A stretch of DNA of 64,000 bases from Paraglaciecola arctica (GTDB lineage: Bacteria; Pseudomonadota; Gammaproteobacteria; Enterobacterales; Alteromonadaceae): contig NZ_JAHKQO010000007.1 of assembly GCF_018861065.1 (NCBI RefSeq), forward strand, positions 163,266 through 227,265. The letters are read 5' to 3'. The notes below the pieces were generated by a model, which was given only the letters and a program-made list of their open reading frames with translations, was not told the DNA's origin and searched no databases. The position numbers and the translations under genes are program-made. Positions 17,404 through 27,899 of the stretch are shown here, piece after piece; the stretch's first letter is position 1, and every line of letters starts with the position of its first letter.

Positions 17404-20400
17404 GGCTATTCTCCAATCGTTTTTTATTCGGGAATATACTGCGAATAATCACGAAGAACATAGGCACAAAGAAGATACCTAGAATTGTTGCGGTTAGGGT
17501 GCCGCCAACAATACCTGTGCCAATGGATATACGGCTATTGGCGCCAGCTCCAGAAGACAAGGCAAGTGGCAATATGCCAAACATAAAGGCTAGGGACGTC
17601 ATGATAATTGGGCGTAAACGTAATTTAGCGGCGTTCACGGCTGAGTCAAGCAACGACATGCCTCGTTGATAAGATGCCTCGGCAAACTCAACAATCAATA
17701 TGGCATTCTTAGACGCTAATCCTATGGTGGTTAACAAAGCCACTTGAAAATAAATATCATTTTCTAGTCCTCGTAAAGTGGTGGCCATTGCAGCACCAAT
17801 AATACCCAGAGGAATCACAGTAATAACCGACAAAGGTACCGACCAGCTCTCGTACAATGCCGCTAACGCGAGAAATACCACCAAAATCGAAATGGCATAC
17901 AGGGCGGTTGACTGGCCACTGGATATTTTTTCTTGGTACGACAAGCCGCTCCAAGAGTAGGTAAGTTTGCCTTGGCCTACTTCTTCGGTTAAACGTTCCA
18001 TTTCTGCCATTGCCTCACCAGAGCTGACTCCATTGGCACCGGCTCCTTGAATTTGGAATGAAGCTATACCATTGAAGCGAGACAAACTTTGAGGAGCACT
18101 CGACCAAGATGTGGTGCTAAAGGCTGAAAATGGGGTCATGGTAGTTTCACCCTGAGCGTTTTGCCCTCTAATATGCCAATCCTCTAAGTTTTCTGGTTTT
18201 GAGCGATATTCTGCATCACTGGACATATACACTTTTTTCACTAGTCCATCATCAATAAAGTCGTTGATGTAAGATCCTGCCCAAGCATAGGTTAATGTGT
18301 TCGCTACATCTTGCAGTGATAAACCCAGTGCCGTGGCTTTACCATTATCAATATTGATTTTTAATTGTGGGGTTTCGCTTAATGCCCCTTCGCGAATACC
18401 TACTAAGGCATCACTTTGTTGAGCCCGGCTAACTAACTCGTTTTTCAGCGCTGTGAGTTCTGCACGGCTAGTGCCTGAAGCTGCTTGCAGTTCAAATGTG
18501 AAGCCATTGCTTTGCCCTAAACCTTGTATTACTGGTTGCGACATAGCAAATATGCTGGCGTCGCGTATTCCGGCTAAGTTTTGGTTCATGCGAGCTATCA
18601 AGGCGTCCGCGCTTTGGTCTTCTTCTAGGCGCTCATCCCAAGGTTTTAAAGAAACAAAACCCATTCCGGCATTTTGACCGCTACCAGAAAAGTTGAAGCC
18701 AGAAATAGTAAATTTGCGAACGACTGTTTCTGACTCTTCTTCGGTTAAATATTTCTCGACTTGTTCTGCTACTGCTCTGGTACGTTTGATAGAAGCCCCT
18801 TCAGGCAAACTAATTTGAAACATAGTGCTGCCTTGATCTTCTTGCGGTAAGAAACTACTGGGCAAACGGGTGATCAATACACCTAACACAACCACAATAA
18901 CGCCATACACCAATATCCATCTTACTTTACGGCTGATAACACTTTGTACTTTGCCACTATAAGAGTGGGTCATTCTGTCAAAACCACGGTTAAAGCGGGC
19001 AAAAAAGCCTTTGCCTGTTTCGTTATGTTCGGTTTTAGTTAATATACTGGCGCAGAGGGTTGGGCTCAGGGTTAAGGCTACAATCACTGATAGGGTCATA
19101 GAAGATACAATCGCAATTGAGAATTGCTGATAAATTACCCCAGTTGAACCGCCAAAAAATGCCATAGGTAAAAATACCGCCGACAACACCACGGCAATAC
19201 CGACTAATGCTGTACTGATTTCGTTCATGGATTCTATGGTGGCGTCACGAGGAGATAGATTTTTCTCGCGCATTAGTCGCTCGACGTTTTCGACTACCAC
19301 TATGGCATCATCTACCAAAAGGCCTATGGATAGCACTATGCCAAACATAGTTAAGGTATTAATTGAAAAACCAAAAAAGGACAACACTCCGAAGGTACCC
19401 AATAATACTATAGGCACCGCGATAGCGGGGATCAGCGTAGCACGCCAGTTTTGTAAAAATAACCACATCACCAGTACCACCAAGACCACGGCTTCAACCA
19501 AGGTTTTCACCACCTCGCTGATGGATATTTTAATAAAGTCGGTGCTATCTCGAGGGAAAGTCACTTCATAACCGTCAGGTAAATTTTGTGCCAGTTCCGC
19601 AACGCGATCTTTTACTCTAGTCGCTGTATCAAGTGCGTTCGCTCCTGGTGACAGCATAACGGCAATACCCGAGGCAGGGTGACCATTTAAGCGCGCGATA
19701 GAATCATAACTTTCACTGCCAATTTCTACCTTAGCCACGTCTCCAAGTAGTACGTTGGCTCCATTGGCATCGTATTTTATGATGATGTTTCGAAATTCAT
19801 CTGGTGTAGACATCATCGACTGCGCGGTAACAGTCGCATTAAGTTCTTGAGTATCTATGGCTGGAAGCGCACCAATTTTACCTGCAGGCACTTGGATGTT
19901 TTGTGCTTGAAGTGCGCTGCTGATGTCAGAAGGCATCAGGTCATAAGCGGCAAGTTTGGTTGGGTCTAACCAAATTCGCATCGCATATTGTGAACCAAAT
20001 ACACGTACATCACCCACACCTTCGATTCGAGCTAAGGCGTCTTCCATATTAGACGCAATATAGTCAGATATATCATAAGCGGTAGCTTGGTCGGTACTGT
20101 CGTATACAGCGGTTACCAATAAAAAGTCAGAGTTTGATTTTTTTACGGTAACGCCCTGATCTTGTACTGATTCAGGAAAACGAGAGTTAACTTGTTGTAC
20201 CTTATTTTGCACCTGTACTTGTGCGTAATCTGGATCAGTTCCTTCTTCAAAGGTCACGCTAACTGATGCACCACCGTCAGAGGTACTAGAAGACGAAAAG
20301 TATAAAAGTCCATCGAGCCCTGTTAATTGTTGTTCCAGTATTTGCGTTACGCTGTTTTCAACAGTTTGAGCATCGGCACCCGTATAGGTCGTGCTAATAC

Positions 20401-20533
20401 TAATAACAGGTGGTGCAATACTTGGATATTGAGCTATGGGTAGTGATAAGATCGACGCTAATCCCGTTAGCATAATAATAATTGAGATAACCCAAGCAAA
20501 AACTGGGCGGTCGATAAAGAATCGAGCAAACAT
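17396..20533 (-). CDS. Multidrug efflux RND permease (HAE1/AcrB type)
   Basis: A 1045-residue inner-membrane pump of normal AcrB length. The N-terminus MFARFFIDRPVFAWV is diagnostic of the HAE1 subgroup. Helix 4 carries the proton-relay pair in LLVDDAIVVVENVERL, and the two large periplasmic loops and 12 membrane segments are present. It exports hydrophobic or amphiphilic compounds by proton antiport. The gene follows the adaptor by 3 bases and overlaps the outer-membrane channel gene, giving the standard adaptor-pump-channel order. Substrate range cannot be read from sequence. Confidence 0.95.
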   Translation of the reverse strand: MFARFFIDRPVFAWVISIIIMLTGLASILSLPIAQYPSIAPPVISISTTYTGADAQTVENSVTQILEQQLTGLDGLLYFSSSSTSDGGASVSVTFEEGTDPDYAQVQVQNKVQQVNSRFPESVQDQGVTVKKSNSDFLLVTAVYDSTDQATAYDISDYIASNMEDALARIEGVGDVRVFGSQYAMRIWLDPTKLAAYDLMPSDISSALQAQNIQVPAGKIGALPAIDTQELNATVTAQSMMSTPDEFRNIIIKYDANGANVLLGDVAKVEIGSESYDSIARLNGHPASGIAVMLSPGANALDTATRVKDRVAELAQNLPDGYEVTFPRDSTDFIKISISEVVKTLVEAVVLVVLVMWLFLQNWRATLIPAIAVPIVLLGTFGVLSFFGFSINTLTMFGIVLSIGLLVDDAIVVVENVERLMREKNLSPRDATIESMNEISTALVGIAVVLSAVFLPMAFFGGSTGVIYQQFSIAIVSSMTLSVIVALTLSPTLCASILTKTEHNETGKGFFARFNRGFDRMTHSYSGKVQSVISRKVRWILVYGVIVVVLGVLITRLPSSFLPQEDQGSTMFQISLPEGASIKRTRAVAEQVEKYLTEEESETVVRKFTISGFNFSGSGQNAGMGFVSLKPWDERLEEDQSADALIARMNQNLAGIRDASIFAMSQPVIQGLGQSNGFTFELQAASGTSRAELTALKNELVSRAQQSDALVGIREGALSETPQLKINIDNGKATALGLSLQDVANTLTYAWAGSYINDFIDDGLVKKVYMSSDAEYRSKPENLEDWHIRGQNAQGETTMTPFSAFSTTSWSSAPQSLSRFNGIASFQIQGAGANGVSSGEAMAEMERLTEEVGQGKLTYSWSGLSYQEKISSGQSTALYAISILVVFLALAALYESWSVPLSVITVIPLGIIGAAMATTLRGLENDIYFQVALLTTIGLASKNAILIVEFAEASYQRGMSLLDSAVNAAKLRLRPIIMTSLAFMFGILPLALSSGAGANSRISIGTGIVGGTLTATILGIFFVPMFFVIIRSIFPNKKRLENSHD

Positions 20534-20536
20534 AAA

Positions 20537-21727
20537 TTACACGCCCCCTTGTGACGATAACGAATTTTGTTCTGGGTTGGTGACCGTAACCATCAAACCT
20601 TTGTTATTCATCTCAACTTCGACTGGGTTAACTTCGGCGCCAGGGCGCACTTTTGCTGATCCTTCCACTAACAATTTATCATTGACTGACAATCCGTTAG
20701 CGATGACCCACTTATCCTCAAAGGGTTCAACTGTCTGCACTTGGCGTTTTTCAACGAGATTGTTATCGTTGATTATATAGGCGTAAGCTTCGCCTGTAGC
20801 AGAATGAAAAATACCTTGTTGCGGCACTAAAATTGCGTGTCTGTTGACCGCTTCGTTCACTTCAGTACGCACAAACATACCGGGCAACAATATACCGTCT
20901 GGATTTGGAAACTCTGCTCGTAAAGTTACCGAGCCTGTTGCTGCATCTACCGCTACTTCCTGCATTTTTAACTTGCCTTTGTGGTTATATTCAGTGCCAT
21001 CTTCCAAGGTCAAAGTGACTTGGGTATCACCTCGTGAAATGCCATTTTGGCTCATTAAATTACGTAGTTTTAATAGTTCTTTACTGCTCTTTTGCATATC
21101 GACGTAAATTGGATCTAAAGTACGTATTGTGGCTAAAGCACTGGCTTGTTGCGCGGTCACTAGGGCGCCTGGAGTAATACTAGAAATACCAATGTGTCCA
21201 GAGATAGGCGCCTTGATTTCAGTGTACTCTAAGTTAATTTCAGCAGAAGCTAATGCCGCCTGATACTTTTCGATATTTGCTTTGGCTTCAAGATAAGCAG
21301 CGTGGGCGTCATCTGCATCTTGTTGCGATACCCCTTCAAATTTCAGTAATTCGGCGTAGCGTTGATCTTTTAATCTAGCCGTTGCTACCGACGCTTTGGC
21401 GCTATTTAAATTGGCTTTCGCTTCATTATATGCAGCTTGATAAGTGGCAGGGTCAATTTGATAAAGCAACTCACCTTGCTCGACAGAATGGCCTTCAGTA
21501 AATAAACGTTTTTGTACTATACCGCCCACTTGAGGACGCACTTCAGCACTGAGTGACGCAACAACTCGTCCTTGCATTTGTGTATCTATATTATGCTCGC
21601 TGGAGGCTACTTCAATATATGAAACCGCCGTGGCGCGTTTGCTTTGTACTGGGTCACTATCTGGTTGACAACTACTTAGTAAAATAGCTGTAACTAGTAA
21701 GCTTGCGATATATTTTGAAGGTTTCAT
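20537..21727 (-). CDS. RND efflux periplasmic adaptor (AcrA/MexA type) lipoprotein
   Basis: A 396-residue membrane fusion protein with a lipoprotein signal (LLSSC, Cys about 20). It has split lipoyl halves (SAEVRPQVGGIVQKRLFTEG and INLEYTEIKAPISGHIG), an alpha-hairpin, and beta-barrel/membrane-proximal domains. I chose the ATG at 21725-21727, which has a GAGGAA ribosome binding site and leads directly into the signal sequence; the open frame reaches 28 codons further upstream without support. It is the first gene of the efflux operon and bridges the pump and the outer-membrane channel. Confidence 0.94.
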   Translation of the reverse strand: MKPSKYIASLLVTAILLSSCQPDSDPVQSKRATAVSYIEVASSEHNIDTQMQGRVVASLSAEVRPQVGGIVQKRLFTEGHSVEQGELLYQIDPATYQAAYNEAKANLNSAKASVATARLKDQRYAELLKFEGVSQQDADDAHAAYLEAKANIEKYQAALASAEINLEYTEIKAPISGHIGISSITPGALVTAQQASALATIRTLDPIYVDMQKSSKELLKLRNLMSQNGISRGDTQVTLTLEDGTEYNHKGKLKMQEVAVDAATGSVTLRAEFPNPDGILLPGMFVRTEVNEAVNRHAILVPQQGIFHSATGEAYAYIINDNNLVEKRQVQTVEPFEDKWVIANGLSVNDKLLVEGSAKVRPGAEVNPVEVEMNNKGLMVTVTNPEQNSLSSQGGV

Positions 21728-21788
21728 GTTAAAACATTCCTCGTTAAAAACTGTGATAAAAAGATCGAGCCAATACCTTTTTGATGTA

Positions 21789-21814
21789 GACGACACAAAA
21801 AGACGACACAAAAA
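21789..21814. repeat. Tandem 13-bp repeat in efflux operon promoter region
   Basis: Two exact head-to-tail copies of GACGACACAAAAA lie 62-87 bases upstream of the adaptor start. Spaced direct repeats of this kind are typical binding sites of OmpR-family regulators, so this may be the target of the cluster's own response regulator. It could also be a replication slippage product. Confidence 0.5.
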
Positions 21815-21935
21815 CTTAAAGAGTAAAAGCGTACTATTGAGTAAAGGTTAACAGCACCATGGTTAAGACAGGGTTAAGGTGGTTATAAATTGTTTACAAC
21901 GCGTAATTTTGTTAGTTTCCGTGCACATAAAATAA

Positions 21936-24900
21936 ATGGTTGTTAGTTTAGCTGTAATGAAGTGTGTCTCACTGGTCCATCCACAAACCGAACAACAAAT
22001 TGAATCTCTATATCACACTTTTTTGAGTCTTGAAGAGGCAGAGCAAAGTGTACTGATTATTTTGGCTGTCATTTACAAACCTATTGGCGTCACGAAATTA
22101 GGGCTGTTAATCGATATATTAGTGGATAGAGGTTTTTTACCTTTAAGTAAAAAAAACTATCGCTTGGTACTTCAAAACAAAGACCAAATAATGCAGCAGT
22201 CCCTATTGCACGTGAGCAAGGAAGGTTTGCTGCTAAATAGGTTGCTGGCTAACCAATTAGTTGTGCAAATAGGTCAACTATCTACGGTTAATGCAGTATC
22301 AGACAAAGATAAGTTATTAGAAATCATCATGGCAGCGGAAGAAGTGGTGCCTGTGGTGAATGCTTATAGTTGGCAAAATAAACAAGCCGATGAACGACGG
22401 GTGATTCGTGATCTTTATTATTTATATTCTGCCAATGAGATAGACCAAGGTTTAACCTTTAATAAAAACCCGCAAATTATCGATCATCAAAAGAACCTTA
22501 TTTTAGTTGAACTGTTTTTTATACCCTTTCACCTTAAGCAGTTTTTAACACTACCGAAGATGATTCAATATCAAGCCTTTGCGACTCTGATTAGGCAGTG
22601 CCAAAGAGAAGGTCAAAGCTGTGTTTACCCCATTGAGTTGTTAGAACAGGTTTGTCAGGCGCATCGCGAACCAACTAGTTCTGTGTACAACATTCAATGC
22701 CAACATTTATTGGCAGAACAATACTTATATCAACTGCGTTTTAACGATTTTCTAGCTTCGCATAATCCACAAGATACCAGTAGTTATGGTTTGCAATTGT
22801 GGGGAAGCTATCATTTTTTGATAGGGGAAAATAAACAAGCGTTGAGCTATTTTGAACAAGCCCTCAAAGCTAAAAACAAACTAACCAAACGCAAAAAACA
22901 ATATTTGAACGAAGTATTGGGTTACTTCTACAAGTTGGCATTAATGGTCGAAGCCAATCGACAAAATACCAGTTATTTTGCCACTGCGACTGAGCAAGTA
23001 GATTTTGAAGAAAGCGATCGAAAAGTAAACAGTGATTTTTATATACTTGGCCGTGTTTTGCTAAGGCCTATTCACAGTTTATCCTCGGGCTTACCATACA
23101 CTGCCCAAATTGAGTACGATGCAGTTGACAGAGGAATTGACAGCTTTTGTCACCAACTCTGTTATCTCACTTATTTACTTGGTCAAGTGTGGTGTAATCA
23201 ATCCAAAGAGCAAAATTTTGTAGACTTAGCTACAACATACCAGTCTCATTTTACTGAACTTGGTTATGTTTTATTTGCTGAATTATGTGGGCAGATAGCA
23301 ACCAGAATGGGTAAGCAAACTTTCACTTCTGGCCAAAAGATTGGCGCCACAAAGCTAATCGACATCTGTTCTCTGGTTACCAGCAAAGAGCAGTGGGATG
23401 TGGCTCTTGATAAACTCATTGCCCTAAACCCAAAAACAGCAAATAGCACGACAGAGCTAAAACCTGCAGTAATGAAGACAGTGCGTCTAGTTTGGGAGCT
23501 TGAACAAGGCTACGACGATTTTTTAAAGGCGCGAGAACAAAAACTAACTAAAACTGGCTGGGGCAAAGGTCGCACTATTGCACTAAAACGCTTAAAAGAA
23601 GAAACCGATACCTTCGATTATTTAACTGACAGCGACAAAATACTTTGTCAAACGATAGAAGTTTATCAATCTTGGGGCTACTACGGAAAAACTGAATATG
23701 TGCTGCAAGGTTTACCGGCACTAAATGCCGCGGTAGGCATAGACAACTTGTATTACTCCCACGACTTAAACCAATCCATTGAGCTAATTAAGTGTGAACC
23801 AGAATTATTAGTCAGTGAGCAAGGTGATCAACTTTGCCTAAGCATTGCTAACTTGTCAGGTCAAATTGATGAGGATGTTGAAGGGCAAAGTGTTTACGAC
23901 CTACGAGCTATTTCTGACTCTAAACTGCAACTCACTGAGTTTTCACCAGAGCATATTAAAGTCGCGCAAATTATTGGTGAAAGTGGTTTGTTAATTCCTG
24001 TTAGTGCTAAACAAAAAGCGCTGGATGGCATCGCCGCAATCGCCCCATTGTTAAATATTCAGTCTGATATGTCAGAGCTTGATACCGGCCTCGACACTTT
24101 AGAGTGTGACCATAACTTAGTGGTTAACATTGAACCAGTGCAAGCTGGATTGGCCTTTACCTGTGTGGTGATGCCCTTCGGTGAACAAGGCGCAGCGTTT
24201 AAGCCGGGTATTGGCAATGCCAGTTTAACTAGCGATATAAATGGCAAGCGAGTGGCAACTCAACGAGATTTAGTACGAGAAGAAACTTTATTAGACGAGC
24301 TCGACAAAGCTTGTCCTGCGTTTTTAAACATGGCAGATAACAGCCTAATACTTGATGATATACAAGTTGCATTGGAGGCTTTAGAGCAATTAGAGGCGGC
24401 TGTTATCGATGCAAAGTTTGAGCTAATACTGCGCTGGCCAAAAGGCAAAAAAGTCACCTTAAGTAAAACCTTAGAAAGCCAACATTTACAACTGAAAATG
24501 GGTAAAAAGAGCGAATGGTTTGATATTAGCGGTGACTTGCAAGTAGACAACGAGCAAGTAATAGAGCTACGTAAGTTACTGGAACTGGTTAAAACCAGTA
24601 ATGGTCGATTTATTCAATTAGACAACGAACAAATACTTGCCTTGTCTGAAGATTTACGCCACAAGCTAGAGCAAATTAACCAAGTCACAGACGACGGTAA
24701 ATTTCACCCCTTAGCCAGTTTACAGCTAGAAGAAGCCACCACAGGCATGCGGATGAAAACCATTCATGCGTGGGACGAACAAACACAAAGAATGCACCAA
24801 GCCAATGCCTTAGAGCCGAAAATTCCCTCTACCTTTCAGGCACAATTACGTGACTACCAACTGGTGGGTTTTGACTGGGCATCACGTTTGGCTCATTGGA

Positions 24901-26252
24901 GCGCAGGCGCGTGCTTAGCTGACGATATGGGCTTAGGTAAAACCTTACAAGCACTGGCAGTGTTGCTAGCAAGAGCCAATGGTGGCCCGAGTTTAGTGGT
25001 TGCCCCTACCTCCGTATGTTTCAACTGGCAACAAGAAGCGTTAAAATTTACCCCTACACTGAATATCAAATTATTTGCCGACTCGAGCGGCACCTTGCAG
25101 CGCCAAGATTTGTTGAATGAGTTAAATCCTTTCGATTGCGTGATCATCAGTTATGGTTTATTGCAGCGAGAAAGTGAACTACTTAAAAATGTCCACTGGC
25201 ACACAATCGTTGCCGATGAAGCGCAGGCGCTTAAAAATCCGTTAACCAAACGCACAAAAGCAGCCTATGCCTTAAAAGGTGATTTTAAAATGATCACCAC
25301 AGGTACACCCATAGAAAACGATCTAACAGAATTATGGAGTTTATTTCGGTTTATTAATCCGGGGTTGCTAGGCAACATTAAACGTTTTAATGAACGCTAT
25401 TCGCTACCCATTGAAAATGCCAAAGAAGACCAACTTGCGGCCCACAAAGCCAGACAAGGCTTAAAATCCCTGATCCAGCCGTTTATTTTACGGCGTATGA
25501 AAAACCAAGTGTTAACCGAGTTACCGCCCCGTACTGAGATTAATATTCAAGTAGAAATGAGCGCCAAAGAGCGTGACTTTTATGAAGCGTTACGATTGAA
25601 CGCCATAGACAATATCAGCCACAGTGGTCTACAAGGCAATGCTGGTGAACAACGTATTAGAATGCTGGCTGAGCTAGTGAAACTGCGCCAGGCTTGTTGT
25701 CACCCCAAGTTAGTCATGACAGAAAGCACATTACCCAGCGCCAAACTCGCTGCCCTTGATGAGCTATTAGAAGAGCTTAAAGTCAACAGTCATAAAGCCC
25801 TTATTTTTAGCCAATTTGTTGGCCATTTACAAATCATCAAACAACACCTAGAAAGCCAAGGTTTTAGTTATCAATATTTAGATGGTTCTACTCCACAAAA
25901 AGAGCGGCAAAAACGTGTGAACGCTTTTCAAAGTGGCGAGGGGGATATCTTCTTGATTAGCTTAAAAGCTGGTGGTTCTGGTTTAAACCTCACTGCGGCT
26001 GATTATGTGATCCACATGGACCCTTGGTGGAACCCTGCTGTAGAAGAACAAGCCTCGGATCGTGCCCACCGTATGGGGCAAAAACGGCCAGTGACCATTT
26101 ATCGATTGATTACTCAAAATACTATTGAAGAAAAAATAGTGGCGCTGCATCAACATAAACGAGACTTAGCAGACAAACTATTATCAGGCAACGAAGCCGC
26201 TACTAAGTTGTCGGTTGAGGATATGTTGGGTTTACTGAAAGAGACTTTTTGA
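21936..26252 (+). CDS. SNF2-family DEAD/DEAH-box helicase
   Basis: A 1438-residue protein. The N-terminal ~950 residues have no motif I recognise; they are helical with TPR-like character around 280-330. The C-terminal SNF2 motor has motif I DDMGLGKT (about residue 998), motif II DEAQ, TTGTPIENDLTELWS, and in the second lobe LKAGGSGLNLTAADYVIH and the arginine-finger segment QASDRAHRMGQKRPV. It would use ATP to move along or remodel DNA or protein-DNA complexes; bacterial members are poorly characterised. No clear ribosome binding site precedes the ATG at 21936, and an ATG at 21957 is an alternative. No restriction or methylase gene is adjacent, so a defence role is not supported. Confidence 0.9.
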   Translation: MVVSLAVMKCVSLVHPQTEQQIESLYHTFLSLEEAEQSVLIILAVIYKPIGVTKLGLLIDILVDRGFLPLSKKNYRLVLQNKDQIMQQSLLHVSKEGLLLNRLLANQLVVQIGQLSTVNAVSDKDKLLEIIMAAEEVVPVVNAYSWQNKQADERRVIRDLYYLYSANEIDQGLTFNKNPQIIDHQKNLILVELFFIPFHLKQFLTLPKMIQYQAFATLIRQCQREGQSCVYPIELLEQVCQAHREPTSSVYNIQCQHLLAEQYLYQLRFNDFLASHNPQDTSSYGLQLWGSYHFLIGENKQALSYFEQALKAKNKLTKRKKQYLNEVLGYFYKLALMVEANRQNTSYFATATEQVDFEESDRKVNSDFYILGRVLLRPIHSLSSGLPYTAQIEYDAVDRGIDSFCHQLCYLTYLLGQVWCNQSKEQNFVDLATTYQSHFTELGYVLFAELCGQIATRMGKQTFTSGQKIGATKLIDICSLVTSKEQWDVALDKLIALNPKTANSTTELKPAVMKTVRLVWELEQGYDDFLKAREQKLTKTGWGKGRTIALKRLKEETDTFDYLTDSDKILCQTIEVYQSWGYYGKTEYVLQGLPALNAAVGIDNLYYSHDLNQSIELIKCEPELLVSEQGDQLCLSIANLSGQIDEDVEGQSVYDLRAISDSKLQLTEFSPEHIKVAQIIGESGLLIPVSAKQKALDGIAAIAPLLNIQSDMSELDTGLDTLECDHNLVVNIEPVQAGLAFTCVVMPFGEQGAAFKPGIGNASLTSDINGKRVATQRDLVREETLLDELDKACPAFLNMADNSLILDDIQVALEALEQLEAAVIDAKFELILRWPKGKKVTLSKTLESQHLQLKMGKKSEWFDISGDLQVDNEQVIELRKLLELVKTSNGRFIQLDNEQILALSEDLRHKLEQINQVTDDGKFHPLASLQLEEATTGMRMKTIHAWDEQTQRMHQANALEPKIPSTFQAQLRDYQLVGFDWASRLAHWSAGACLADDMGLGKTLQALAVLLARANGGPSLVVAPTSVCFNWQQEALKFTPTLNIKLFADSSGTLQRQDLLNELNPFDCVIISYGLLQRESELLKNVHWHTIVADEAQALKNPLTKRTKAAYALKGDFKMITTGTPIENDLTELWSLFRFINPGLLGNIKRFNERYSLPIENAKEDQLAAHKARQGLKSLIQPFILRRMKNQVLTELPPRTEINIQVEMSAKERDFYEALRLNAIDNISHSGLQGNAGEQRIRMLAELVKLRQACCHPKLVMTESTLPSAKLAALDELLEELKVNSHKALIFSQFVGHLQIIKQHLESQGFSYQYLDGSTPQKERQKRVNAFQSGEGDIFLISLKAGGSGLNLTAADYVIHMDPWWNPAVEEQASDRAHRMGQKRPVTIYRLITQNTIEEKIVALHQHKRDLADKLLSGNEAATKLSVEDMLGLLKETF

Positions 26253-26364
26253 GGGTCATTATTTTTGCACATTTATGGAGTACACTAAGTTCATAAAAGA
26301 GTTCTACGCTCTATGCAGCATGCATTAGTGCAAAACGCATATACAGAAAATCAAGGACAAAAAC

Positions 26365-27435
26365 ATGAGCTTAGTTCATTTTAAAATGTTGGCAATGAGT
26401 ATAGTGACAGCGTTAACACTCGTTGGTTGCGGTGGTTCGTCTGAAACAAAAAGAGCTTCCAAAAACACCCAACAAGGCATAGATATTAGTCAGTTTGTTG
26501 AAGGCGCATTTATAACCCCACCCGAAATTGTTGATTGTGAAACCGCACAAGGCACTCAAACTAGCTGTTATCAGTTTACCACATCTGGCGCGCCAGCTGG
26601 ACGCGAGCCGGGACCATTTTGCCCAAGAACTATTACCGACGGAGCTGATGTAGGTGGCGCTTGGTTTGATAAAAGTGGCTCTGGTGATTTGGTTGATATT
26701 ACCGGTGAATTTATTTTAAAGCTTGGTGAGTACTACGGTGATGAAAAATGGATGGTATACGATGCCGATACTCAAAAGGTACGTTATACCGCCACTAAAG
26801 AAGCGTGTTTAGGGGCGGCTAAACCAGATGTTGAAGAACAGTACATGCAAAATTGTATCGAGTGTAAATTGGAATATCTCGATGATGATTTTTCGTTAAC
26901 CTACCTCATTCCAACCACACCTATCCCCGCTGAAGAAACAGACCGAGTTCGCACCGTTGGTCTTGCCTTAGATGGTACTGAGTTATCTGGCCCAGCGCCT
27001 ATTAATGCGATTCTTGGGGCTTATACTATTGCTGCGTTTGATGATTGTGGTGGGCATATTAATGTGCACCAAGGATACCACTATCATTCAACCACAGGTT
27101 GCACCGATTTAGTTACCAGCACAGACGATGGCCATGCGCCATTGATTGGTTATGCCTCAGACGGGTACGGTATTTATGCCATGAAAGACGCAAAGGGTAA
27201 TGAGTCAACAGGTCTAGATGAATGTCGGGGTCAAACAGATGATGTTCGGGGTTATCATTACCACGCGGCTAGCCCTAGCGAAAACCTATTTATTGGTTGC
27301 TTACACGGTGAAAGTGTTCGACCTTCTGGCGGTCCAGATGGAAGAAATGGCCCGCCTCCCGGGGGCCCTGGTGGTAGAAACGGTCCTCCACCAGGTGGTC
27401 CGGATGGTGCTCCGAAAAGTAAAGATGCGCACTAA
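26365..27435 (+). CDS. YHYH domain-containing lipoprotein
   Basis: A 356-residue secreted lipoprotein (signal ends LTLVGC, Cys about 22). The C-terminal half matches the YHYH domain family: GGHINVHQGYHYHSTTGC near residue 230 and DDVRGYHYHAASPSENLFIGC near 290, with acidic DDGHAPLIGYASDGYGIY between. Repeated His and paired Cys residues suggest metal binding, but the family has no firm biochemical function. The tail is a Gly/Pro repeat with two GGRNGPPPGGP-like units. Its stop codon overlaps the start of the next small gene, so the two are coupled. Confidence 0.88.
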   Translation: MSLVHFKMLAMSIVTALTLVGCGGSSETKRASKNTQQGIDISQFVEGAFITPPEIVDCETAQGTQTSCYQFTTSGAPAGREPGPFCPRTITDGADVGGAWFDKSGSGDLVDITGEFILKLGEYYGDEKWMVYDADTQKVRYTATKEACLGAAKPDVEEQYMQNCIECKLEYLDDDFSLTYLIPTTPIPAEETDRVRTVGLALDGTELSGPAPINAILGAYTIAAFDDCGGHINVHQGYHYHSTTGCTDLVTSTDDGHAPLIGYASDGYGIYAMKDAKGNESTGLDECRGQTDDVRGYHYHAASPSENLFIGCLHGESVRPSGGPDGRNGPPPGGPGGRNGPPPGGPDGAPKSKDAH

Positions 27436-27748
27436 GTCTTTTAACATGAGTCGAGCAAAGTGTAAGTTAACGGCCTTAATTTTTGGTTGTTTGTTTTCTC
27501 TCGATTATGCCGCAGCCCATTCTGGACCGTTGAATAAACTAGCGCTCCAAGCCTGTGTTGATAAAGTAAAGTCACAGTCGTGCCGCTATGAAGGCGGGCA
27601 TAACAATTTGTATATAGGTACTTGTCAGCACATGCCTGAAAAACTAAGTTGTGTTAGAAATCAACCCATTCAGAAGTTGTCTGATAATCAATCTGATATA
27701 GAAAATAAACATCAGCATGAGCATACAAACAGAAAACCAAACCAGTAA
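27425..27748 (+). CDS. Small Cys-rich periplasmic protein paired with the YHYH lipoprotein
   Basis: A 107-residue protein overlapping the YHYH gene by 11 bases. An N-terminal signal peptide (ALIFGCLFSLDYAAA) is followed by AHSGPLNKLALQACVDK, SCRYEGGHNNLYIGTCQ and LSCVRN, giving four Cys and several His, then a His-rich polar tail. This looks like an exported protein with disulfides or a metal site. The open frame extends upstream inside the YHYH gene, but an ATG at 27425 or 27446 places the signal peptide correctly. I do not know a function. Coupling to the YHYH gene suggests they act together outside the cytoplasm. Confidence 0.75.
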   Translation: MRTKSFNMSRAKCKLTALIFGCLFSLDYAAAHSGPLNKLALQACVDKVKSQSCRYEGGHNNLYIGTCQHMPEKLSCVRNQPIQKLSDNQSDIENKHQHEHTNRKPNQ

Positions 27749-27899
27749 ACGGGTCCTTGATAAATCGGTTTAACTCAGCTCTTTACTTATTGTTCTTCAA
27801 ACTTTCGATTCTTACAACGCAATGTTATCCCTTAACATTAAACACCGCCCGATCTTTTTACACCTTTTACAGCCGACTTACAGCTGACACTCAGATGGT

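Noticed and set aside
21936-26252. Anti-phage defence island around the SNF2 helicase
   Set aside because: No methylase, nuclease or other defence gene is adjacent; neighbours are efflux and envelope genes.
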